Positions 55,572-64,000 of a DNA stretch of 64,000 nt are shown here, piece by piece. The DNA is from Helianthus annuus (lineage: Eukaryota > Streptophyta > Magnoliopsida > Asterales > Asteraceae). The stretch covers positions 113,829,235 through 113,893,234 of the forward strand of contig NC_035435.2 of assembly GCF_002127325.2 (NCBI RefSeq), written 5' to 3'. The first letter of the stretch is position 1. Each line of letters starts with the position of its first letter. The notes beneath the pieces are model-generated. The model did not search any database, was not told the DNA's origin, and worked only from the letters and a program-made list of their open reading frames with translations. Made by a program: the position numbers and the translations under genes.

Positions 55572-56306
55572 TTATTGGAATAAATGAGGATATTTGCGCT
55601 TCATTTCTGATTCCAGCTCCCAAGTGTATTCTGGTCCTCTTCTTGAATTCCATTTGACTTTGACCAACACCAGTTGTTTGTGTTTGAGAAACTTGACTTT
55701 TCTATCTTCGATCTGTAGTGGTTTCTCTATAAACTTTAATTTTTCGTTCACCTCTACATCTTGAAGAGGTACTACCAGGGATTCGTCTGATAGACATTTC
55801 TTGAGATTGGATACATGAAATACATCATGTACTCCAGCTAGTTCTTCTGGTAGTTGTAAGCGGTAAGCAACAGGTCCTATTCGTTGGCTTATTGGAAATG
55901 GTCCTACGTATCTGGGACTCAACTTTCCTTTCTTACCAAATCGTACTACTACTTTCCAAGGAGAAACTTTTAAAAGTACCTTATCTCCTACTTGGAATTC
56001 AAGCGGCTTGCGACGATTGTCTGCATAGCTTTTCTGACGATCTCGAGCTATTTTCAGTCTTTCCTTGATCTGAGTTATCTTGTCAGTAGTTTCTTGTACA
56101 ATCTCAGGACCTGATAATTGACTTTCTCCGATTTCTGCCCAACATACTGGAGTTCTGCACTTACGTCCGTACAGTGCTTCGAATGGTGCAGCTTCGATAC
56201 TTGAATGATAACTATTGTTATAGGAGAATTCAATTAATGGCAAATGGCTATCCCAATTACCACCAAAGTCAATTACACATGCTCGAAGCATGTATTGTCC
56301 TTTCAC
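55572..56306 (-). pseudogene. Element C integrase C-terminal part
   Basis: Open frame to the natural end (KRKYPHLFQ). It encodes the [17 protein letters not shown] region, [28 protein letters not shown] and the chromodomain-like tail, nearly the same as element B. It is out of frame with the upstream integrase because about 14 nt, present in B as CAAACCCTGGAAGA, are missing near 56304-56309. Confidence 0.9.
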
Positions 56307-57150
56307 TCTGTCCGTCTGTTTGTGGATGATAAGCAGTACTTAGATTTAGTCGAGTTCCCATTGCTTTCTGAAAACTTGTCCAGAAATGAGATGTAAAACG
56401 ACTATCTCTATCCGATACAATGGAGAGCGGGACTCCATGTAGGGATACTACCTCGTCCACGTAGAGTTGTGCTAACCTTTCCATGCTAAAGGTTTCTTTC
56501 ATTGGTAGGAAATGAGCTGACTTGGTTAATCGGTCTACGATTACCCAAATCGCATCATTACCTCTTTTGGTTTTGGGTAACTTTGTAACAAAGTCCATTG
56601 TTATGAGTTCCCATTTCCATACAGGCATTTCTAACTGTTGTAGTAGTCCTGAAGGTTTCTGGTGTTCAGCTTTAACTTGTGAACAAGTTAAGCACTTGGA
56701 TACGTATTCGGCTATATCCTTTTTCATTCCTATCCACCAGAAATTATTCCTTAAATCTTGGTCCATCTTATTGTTTCCTGGATGCATAGTATACCTAGAT
56801 TTATGAGCTTCTTCTAAAATCTTATTTCTTAACTCTCCTTGCTTAGGTACCCAAATTCGTTTCTTATGGAATTTCCAAATTCCATCATTTCCTTGTTCTA
56901 ATTCTTTTAGGTAACCTTTCATTCCTTCAGCATCGTCTTGGATTGCTGTTTTCTGAACTTCTTTAATTTGTGCCATTAAATCTACTTGTAGATTTAACCT
57001 CAGAGCACGGACTCGTTTCTGTTTCTCATGGTAATTACGACTTAAGGCATCTGCAACTACATTTGCCTTTCCTTCGTGATATTGGATATCACAGTCGTAA
57101 TCACTTAGCATCTCCATCCATCTTCTTTGCCTCATGTTTAACTCTTTGCT
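56300..57150 (-). pseudogene. Element C RNase H end and integrase core
   Basis: It begins at the very end of RNase H ([18 protein letters not shown]), continues through the HHCC finger ([25 protein letters not shown]) and the catalytic Asp residues ([19 protein letters not shown]) and Glu (TDGQSERTI), then goes out of frame at the 14-nt deletion. The catalytic core itself is intact. Confidence 0.88.
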
Positions 57151-57300
57151 TAATAATTCAGGTGGTAATCCAGGTAATTCTTTGCTTAATAATTCAGGTG
57201 GTAATCCAGGGGATGAACTCGGTTGCTTAATAATTCAGGTGGTAATCCAGGGGATGAACTCGGTTGTATGATTCCTTTGCTTAATAATTCATCTAATTGC
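57128..57300. repeat. Filler repeats at the RT deletion of element C
   Basis: Three to four copies of the phrase GGTGGTAATCCAGG joined to CTTAATAATTC (+ strand) lie where element B has about 1 kb of RT and RNase H. Both phrases are copied from neighbouring parts of the same ORF (the GLPPDRE and LDELLSKG codons), with short matches at the joins. Confidence 0.85.
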
Positions 57301-59132
57301 TTTTTCAATTCTAGCATTTCGGTAGGTGCTAATCTATATGGTGCTTTGGCTATTGGTGCAGTACCTGGAATTAAATGAATTCTAAATTCTACTTCTCTAT
57401 CAGGTGGTAATCCAGGTAATTCTTCTGGAAAAACGTCTGGGTATTCTGAGACTACAGGAATGTCCTGGAGTTTCTTATCTTTAGTGTTAATGATTGCGGA
57501 AATCATATACACCATTTCCTGTTTTCTCGAATAACTAGCCAATTTCATTACTGATATGAATTTCAATGGCTTTCGAGGTTTATTTCCAGTAATTAAAATT
57601 ACTTCTCCTGTAGGGGTTTGAATTTCTACTGCATTTTTATCACATAGGATTCGTGCATGGTTGGCTACTAACCAATCCATTCCTAATACTACATCGAATC
57701 CGGCTAAATTCATTGGTAACAGATTTGCAGAAAACTTATGGCCTAATAGTTCTACTTTTCCTCCTTGCCAGATTTTATCTATGTTCACAGAATTTCCTTC
57801 TGCGGTTTCAACTGTGAAAATTTGCCTAAGAGTGGTTAAAGGTAACTTAAGATCTTGACAAAATGAAGTATTAATAAAACTTTGGTTCGCACCAGAGTCA
57901 AATAATACTTTTGCAAATACGTCATGTACTAGGAACGTACCGGCTATCACATCTGGAATGAGTTCGGCCTCTTGAGTGGTTAGCTGGAATGCACGCGCAT
58001 TTCTCTTGGTTGCTCCTTCAGCTGGTTTGGTTTGGTTGGCTATAGGTTTAGCTAACTTAGGACATTCAAATAGAAAGTGTCCCCTTTCTCTGCAATTATA
58101 ACAAACTCTTGTTTTCTTTCTGCAGTCTTCTTCCCGATGTCCTTTCATTTTGCAAAAATTGCACACCATGTTGCATTGTTCATAATGCTTCTTTTTGCAA
58201 TTTCTGCAGAAAGGAGGTGATGAGAATTGCCCTGTTCCTCTTTTCTTGGTATTACCCGCACGAAACCCCTGGGTAATCTTCTGAGCTATCTTCTTCTTAC
58301 GATCTTCCTCTCTTGTGCGTACCAACTCATCCGTCAGGGTATTAGCTAATTCTACCGCATCGTCAATGGTACGAGGTCTCGCAGCTTTAACGATGTTTCG
58401 GATTTCACTAATTAACCCCCAGATGTAACGAGAAATAAGTACCGGTTCTGGCGAAGCCAGTGATGGCACTACCCTTGCGTATTCAAAGAATGTCGAAGTA
58501 TAGCCCCGACAATCTACTCCTGTCATACGGTGACTAAGGAATTGGTTTGCCATCTGTTCCTTCTCGTATTCGGGACATAATTTTCTTTCTACCAAACTCT
58601 TAAATTCTTCCCAACCTATGGCGTAGGCTATCCTTCTTCCTTTTGCCTGGAGGACCGTGTTCCACCATTTGAGTGCCCCTTCTTTGAACAGGTTTGATGC
58701 ATACATCACCTGGTCTCCTTCGGCACATTTGCTTATTGCAATTACTGCTTCGGTTTTCTCTAACCAACGCAGTGTTGCAGTTGCCCCTTCGTTACCTGCA
58801 AATTCAGCGGGTTTGCAAGCAAGAAATTCTTTGTAAGTGCAACCAGGCGTTGCAGCTTTCATTCTTTTAGGGAGTGGGGCCTGCTGCGGATCATGATCGT
58901 CATGATTGCCGCCTCCATTTATGCTATTACTGCCGTTATCGTCTGAAATACGTTTACTAGGAATTAATTGTGGTTCGGCAGGTTTTTGAACAGCAGCTAC
59001 AATTTCTGGAATAGCATGAGCTATCCCTTGGGCGATAAAGTGCTCGATATCTTGTCGAGTTATATATTGATCTTCCTGTTCTTGCTTAGATTGATTTACT
59101 TCATTAATTGGTTCATTGTTAGCGTTTTCCAT
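57186..59132 (-). pseudogene. Element C gag and protease, ending at the RT deletion
   Basis: The open frame from ATG 59132 (MENANNEPINEVNQSKQ) matches element B gag almost throughout: capsid core, Cys-His knuckles ([28 protein letters not shown]), protease [10 protein letters not shown] and the start of RT ([24 protein letters not shown]). It then enters the filler repeats and stops at 57186. The gag and protease could still be made; this part may be functional. A CAG lies immediately before the ATG, as in B. Confidence 0.9.
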
Positions 59133-59372
59133 CTGCTAATTTAGTAGGAATTTATTAGTGTCTAGATTATCAGTAAAAATTTCACATAGATAATCACATA
59201 GATTATCACAATATACAAGTATAACCAAAATTGTCGATTCCTCGACTTTTACTTTGTTGGTATATTGTATATGCATCCATACACACCGTATTTTGCAGAG
59301 TTTTATTGCCCATTTTACAGAATTTTAAGTTACTATCATACAATACGGCTTTCTGTGGTTTCACTGACGGTT

Positions 59373-60122
59373 CTAGTAACGATGCTCCCTCTCATCGTAC
59401 TTCCAAGTTAGATGCTCTCCCATTTCCCTGATCCTATTACCTGTACCTATCAGTTCTTCACCGAACTGACGGAGTTCAGCTAGGTTTTCATTACTCATGG
59501 GAGGATTTGGGAGTGGTTCTGGGTCAAATTGTGGAAGAAAACTATAAGGACTATTGACTATGTTTTGGAATTGCCAGTCGTTTGTCCACCATTCTTCCAG
59601 TTCCCCTAGTGGTTGGGTATGGATTAAAGGTTCGGGAATAGCCGGTGTTATGTTTAATGGAAATTGGACTGTAGCCGGGTAAGGATACAAATTAGTGCGG
59701 ATTGGGCTTATGACCTCACAATTTCCTAATAGACGGTCTATTTCGTCTTGAAACGTAAGTTCTTTTGGCTGTTTAGAACTTTCGCCAACCTCTATTCCCT
59801 TTTGTTTCAGATCTATTCCTATTTCCTTTTCGGGTGGTTTCGAACTTTCTCCAGTTTCTATTTCCTTTCCCTTGATCATACTCACAGGATTTTCTATTTT
59901 AGGGAGTCTCCTAGTGGCAGGTTTCCTACTGCGTACTTTCCTCCACCCTACGTATCTTCTCTTCTTTTTCGGTTTAGCTTTTTCCAACGGTGGAGTTTGG
60001 AATTCCACAGGTTCTTCTATGTCAGCAATGTAACCAGTAAAGTCATGAGAGACTTCGATAGGCACTGGATATAAGTTGAGATTTTGGAATGCTTCCGACA
60101 TCTCATTCATGCTGCATAGCAT
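59373..60122 (-). CDS. Element C accessory ORF2 (about 249 aa, unknown), homologue of B ORF2
   Basis: Start at ATG 60122 (MLCSMNEMSEAFQNLNLYPV), in line with element B; upstream in-frame sequence to 60224 has no counterpart. The N-terminus, the basic patch (KPKKKRRYVGWRKVRSRKP), the GESSK linker and the C-terminal EEWWTNDWQFQNIVNSPY and GTGNRIREMGE blocks are kept. Small in-frame insertions differ from B. Open throughout although pol is broken. Function unknown. Confidence 0.65.
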   Translation of the reverse strand: MLCSMNEMSEAFQNLNLYPVPIEVSHDFTGYIADIEEPVEFQTPPLEKAKPKKKRRYVGWRKVRSRKPATRRLPKIENPVSMIKGKEIETGESSKPPEKEIGIDLKQKGIEVGESSKQPKELTFQDEIDRLLGNCEVISPIRTNLYPYPATVQFPLNITPAIPEPLIHTQPLGELEEWWTNDWQFQNIVNSPYSFLPQFDPEPLPNPPMSNENLAELRQFGEELIGTGNRIREMGEHLTWKYDEREHRY

Positions 60123-60286
60123 ATATGCAAAATGCAATGTTAAAACTTTGGAACAAAGTTTAACAAATAAACACTGAAGTTTTATTGCATACCAATTTAT
60201 ACAAAGGATAACAGAAATAAACACACTAGGACTTTATTTATTTACTGGATTGTGATTTCTCTTACTAGGCCCAACTTATCAGATAT

Positions 60287-60594
60287 TTAGAGATTTGTGT
60301 TTTCTGCTATAGTAGCTAGCATATATAGATTTGCCCATTTCTTGTCTATTTTATCTTCCCAAGGTGCACTATTACCCAATTCTTGAACTTCTGGGTTAAA
60401 CCTAACTCTCTTGGTTCGGGGTTTCTTTTTCTCCTGATTTTTTTTTTAAGTATCGAATCCCTTTTCTCTGGGGAAAGAGGATTTTCATAATTTGCCTTGC
60501 GGACAAAGATTCCTTCTTCTAAATTTACTGGGTTTTAAGAAGAAGATGCAACATCTAGTTTGTGGTAGATGGCAGACAGCTTTTGTTTACCCAT
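60287..60594 (-). pseudogene. Element C accessory ORF1, broken homologue of B ORF1
   Basis: It starts at ATG 60594 (MGKQKLSAIYHKLD) but reaches a TAA after about 19 codons; later parts (NLEEGIFVRKANYENPL-like, KKKPRTKRVRFNPE, the end at 60287) remain recognisable in the same or a shifted frame. An A-run near 60440-60450 adds a probable frameshift. Confidence 0.75.
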
Positions 60595-60732
60595 ACTGTA
60601 ACTATCAAATAATCAGTTAATAAAACAAATAATCACAGAATGATAACTAGTAGAATTAAGTATTTTGTCCAATACTTAATTCCGTAATAGGCTTAAATCA
60701 GTGGCTCGATCAGTGGCTCAATTTAATTATTA

Positions 60733-60744
60733 GCTCTGATACCA
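60733..60744 (-). other. Element C primer binding site
   Basis: On the minus strand TGGTATCAGAGC lies about 5 nt after the 5' LTR end, complementary to initiator tRNA-Met. Confidence 0.9.
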
Positions 60745-60749
60745 CCTTC

Positions 60750-62259
60750 TGTCGCGACCCCCGACCCACCCTGGACGGAGTCGGGGTCCGCGAGCAGATT
60801 TCAGTGTGGTACCCGTGGTATCTAATGGCAGCGGAAGTCTTTTATTACAGGATCTTTTAACCGTAAAAATATGCTCGTTTTAACATATTACACAAAGTTT
60901 TTAGGGATAAAATCCCATCATTTACAATCAGTTGATTTCACACAGAAATCATTATTTTCCAAAACATGTTTTATTTATTTATTCACAATGAGCCACTTCT
61001 CTGAGCTTGTAGTGCTTTACTGCACTTTTCCTGGATCACACAGATCACCTGAAACATGTTTGAAAAAGGTTTTGTCAGCGGGGAAATACTGAGTGAATCA
61101 TTCTCTTTTCTAAAACGACCCGTTAGTTATAAATCACAGTATTAAGAGCGATTACAATGTTTCTATCAACCAATTATCAAGAATGGGTATTTGTCACTCG
61201 ACCGGATCTGTGACTGTGGTCATACCACTATTGGGTCCCGTCGCCCCAATAATGACGGTTTACTCACAAAGAGTAATAATCACTCACATAGAGTAATATT
61301 CACTCACATAGAGTGATAAAAATAGTAATGTGCACAATACCCCACATACCAGCTGTAATTTGGTGATTACAAAGACTTAATCCCTGTAATTATAACCTTG
61401 AAAATAATTTGAGGTATTGTAATACTTACTCACAAACTGTGAGAAAACAGTTTAAAAAGGAGAATGACTCACATTGCAGATTAACGAGCAAATAGATAAT
61501 GCCTACTGATTAGCCTTGATTAAACCTAATTTAACATAATGCACACACACAGGTTAGTAACTAATACAGCAATTACGTCAATTCACGAGATTAAACCTTC
61601 ACAACGATTAATCAGTGCATTACTCGATAATTCAATCGGATTCACAACGAATAACAGAGCATAGTCCGAATTCGAACAGCACTCTAATATTCAAGTCGAA
61701 ATCACGACGAATAATCAAAGTACAAGCTCAATTGAGCAGCACCTGGACTATCGTTGGATAGTTATAATCGATCGGACGTTGAATCGTAATAGCGATCGAG
61801 TTATTACCCTGATTGCGGCAGCGATTCAAGATCTGTGTGTGTTTGTGTAGTATATAGCTGATAACTCAGCGTGTATTTTGACGTTTTACGTCGTTTCAAC
61901 TCTCAAATTCAAGTCCCAGACACCCCTATTTATATACGAACTTTGACCCCCGTCGCGTAGCGCGAGGGGTACCCCCATGGGCGTCGCGCTACGCGAGGGG
62001 TCACCCTACTTCATAGGGTAGCCCTTCGTGCATGTAGGCTGGATGAGTCGACAGTTTCTTAAAATTCGATTTTGACAGATAGTTATTAAGATAATCGTTG
62101 GCTAGGGTTTATCCCCCCCTGAGTTTTAGAGGCCCTGATCCTGATTCTGATTGTTCTGGAAATTATAGGGTTAGTGCAGAATTACTTGGGTTTCTTAATT
62201 AGGGTTTCCTTAGTAGCTAATTACCATCCTAATTATGGATTTTAGTGACAGTTGTTACA
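60750..62259 (-). repeat. Element C 5' LTR (1510 bp)
   Basis: Same length as the other C LTR. In sense orientation a TATA box (TATATAAATAGG) lies at about 61936-61926, just after two GC-rich dyads (CGTCGCG..CGCGAGGGG type) at 61951-62000. The 3' end carries a GACCCCGAC/GTCGGGGGTC hairpin. Confidence 0.95.
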
Positions 62260-64000
62260 TCAGCCAGCCCTTTCCTCTTTGGGAAGCCTATAAATAGGCC
62301 TGTCATTGTCATTCTTTCCACTTTTGGAAACCCTCTGACCGACCAGCTCGTGCTCCCCTTCTTTTCTCAGATTTCTTCCGATTTCGGTAAGTTTTCATCC
62401 TAAATCTTGTACTTTCTTGATCAATACACTCTCCTACACCTTTCTATCTTTCAAATCTTGATTTCTAACCGTGAAATCATCAAGATCTAAGGATTCTAGG
62501 ATGATGTTATCATGGTGTTCTTCAAGAACTTCATGTTTTGGCCTCAATCCACCAAGAATCACTTGGATCTAGCCGATTTCCACATAAAAACACTAAGATC
62601 TACCACAGATCTGAACATTTACATAGTGTGAAGGATTGAAAGATGGATTTACCAACTTTCTTTCAACTCTTTTACACTCAATGCCCTCAAACCGGTAGAG
62701 ACGGAGCTTGAGCCAACTCACCAATCATTCTAATGGTCAAGTGGTTCAAGATTCGATTCTATCTATGAGATTCACCGATTTCGGGTTAAACTATAAACTC
62801 CGTTCCGAACCGTTCACCGGCCGGACTTGGGTGATTCCTGTCCGAGCAGGGGAAATAAGTAACAACGAAGGTGCCATGGTTCAACTCGTTGTCAAAATAT
62901 CTCAATATAATGTCAAACAATCAGAACAGCCAAGTGTTAGACGAACAGGCCGACCAGGTCAGGATGCTGACCGATCGAACAGGCTGTTCGAACGAACAGC
63001 CCAACCGATCGGACATGACAGCCGATCGACCAGGCCAGCCGATCGCCTAGCACATGGCCCCACACTTTGACAATTTCATGATGTATAGTATTGAGCGAAG
63101 TGATGCTCGATCGAACGAGCTGTTCGATAACATTACTCATCGGATAATGAGATACTATGCTTCAACCCTTAATCGATTTTCAACTCGTTCGACGTATTGG
63201 AGTGCCACCCGATCGAACATGCTGATCAATCAGGTGACATCCAGCTGAGGACTTACTACTGAAGTGTCTAACCGATCGGTTAAGCCGGCCGATCGAACGA
63301 CCCGTTCGATCGATCGACCTGAAAGGTAAGAACACTTCAAGGTTCTCAAATACTACAAAGAAAACTTCAAAAGGTCAAGCCATCATACACAAACACATCC
63401 TACACAAAGGAAGAAACAATCCACTCGAACAGTCCAACTGATCGAGCCTACCGGCCGATCGATCAGGATGTCCGAACGGACTGTCCAACCGAATGAACAA
63501 CCCGTTCGATCAAACCTACCGTTAGATCGACCAGGCTGTTCGACCCATCATCACTTGTTTCCATTTTTCGCGTTACTCATCGTTATGCTATCGAACTATT
63601 CAGGCTAACCCTACTCTCAAGCGCTCCCTTCAATCCATCAATCAACCGCTGTGAGTATACTCGAACCCTTTTTGCTTTAGCACTTTTGGGTGTTACATAC
63701 GTTACTTATCTAAAATCACAATCGATCACACTACTCAATTACTTTATACGTAACCGCTCTACATGTATTACGTGACTAAATGAATGCTTGTTGTTATGTT
63801 TACACATGGAATGCTGTCTACCTGCCTTAACGACGTAGTACTATAGTTTGGACTCAACACCCGTTCACACGGGGGTTGTTAAGGACAATTACTTGCATGG
63901 ATTACGGTGGTAATCATGTATTGCGAACTGTCTCGGACAGTCAACCCGCAGTCATTGGTATCGATAGATCCATGTCGATAATTAACATGCTTCGTTTCCT

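Larger units (their letters stand above)
54026..62259 (-). mobile_element. Element C: B-family retrotransposon with deleted RT core (8234 bp, minus strand)
   Basis: Two 1510-bp LTRs (54026-55535 and 60750-62259) differ at about 12 positions by eye (0.8%). The 5-bp target duplication TCAGC is perfect at 54021-54025 and 62260-62264. PBS, polypurine tract, accessory ORFs, gag and integrase tail match element B in order. The RT and most of RNase H are missing and the integrase is frameshifted, so C cannot have supplied its own enzymes in its present form. It inserted in the 3' LTR of element A. Confidence 0.95.
35568..64000 (+). mobile_element. Element A: long-LTR chromovirus (Tekay/Del-like), split by B and C
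   Basis: The order is 5' LTR (35568-38352), PBS, gag, pol, 3' LTR (from 53396, running off the window). Element B sits in its integrase (43500-52622) and element C in its 3' LTR (54026-62259). The left target site is GTAAC (35563-35567); the right one is outside. Long LTRs, a tRNA-Met PBS and an integrase with a chromodomain-like tail suggest the Tekay/Del lineage of Ty3/gypsy. By eye the LTRs differ by roughly 2-3%. Gag is broken but pol was still open when B landed. Confidence 0.88.
53396..64000 (+). repeat. Element A 3' LTR, split by element C and cut by the window end
   Basis: The parts are 53396-54025 and 62260-64000, which together match 35568 to about 37926 of the 5' LTR. Roughly 425 bp should remain beyond the window. 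Differences from the 5' LTR include a 6-bp indel near the start and scattered substitutions (about 18 in the first 625 bp by eye). Confidence 0.92.

Noticed and set aside
55572..57135. Two separate minus-strand genes (244 and 288 codons)
   Set aside because: They are one integrase region of element C split by a 14-nt deletion.

Overview
The window is plant nuclear DNA, almost certainly from a eudicot. It holds a nine-exon glyoxysomal malate dehydrogenase gene and an intronless L-type lectin receptor kinase gene, set among LTR retrotransposons, Helitrons, hAT and Mutator-like MITEs, CACTA ends and LINE fragments. The retrotransposon families look most like those of Asteraceae (daisy family); that is an impression from family likeness and cannot be tested here. 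I see no tRNA gene, rRNA or CRISPR array.

Region 1 (1-8449) is the 3' part of a Ty3/gypsy element of Tat type (element E): decayed gag, protease, RT, RNase H, archaeal-type RNase H and integrase on the + strand, then a long antisense gene (5278-7469) with a predicted intron, a polypurine tract and a 614-bp 3' LTR. Region 2 (8450-20404) has no gene but is a museum of small elements: MITEs with exact 7-9 bp target duplications, a diverged 1.2-kb duplication, two Helitrons with tandem 3'-end hairpins, an (AT)34 tract and two palindromic Mutator-like MITEs.

Region 3 (20405-30500) carries the two host genes. Malate dehydrogenase (352 aa, N-terminal PTS2 signal) spans 20405-24182 and has a hAT MITE in its long intron 1. 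It is followed by a 5'-truncated LINE with a perfect 16-bp target duplication, a 511-bp CTCG-rich hAT element, the 693-aa lectin receptor kinase (27059-29140) and a short CACTA element. The two genes have no evident functional link.

Region 4 (30501-64000) is a retrotransposon nest. A decayed minus-strand Ty1/copia element is cut by an LTR fragment (D). D is cut by a long-LTR chromovirus (A, from 35568). A's integrase is cut by intact element B (43500-52622, TSD GAACA), and A's 3' LTR is cut by minus-strand element C (54026-62259, TSD TCAGC). LTR divergence by eye (about 1% for B, 0.8% for C, 2-3% for A) agrees with this order.

The least explained features are: two accessory ORFs upstream of gag in B and C; a templated-filler deletion that removed the RT core of young element C; family-specific dyad repeats just upstream of the LTR TATA box in A, B and C; hairpins at the LTR 3' ends; and the intron-containing antisense gene in E.
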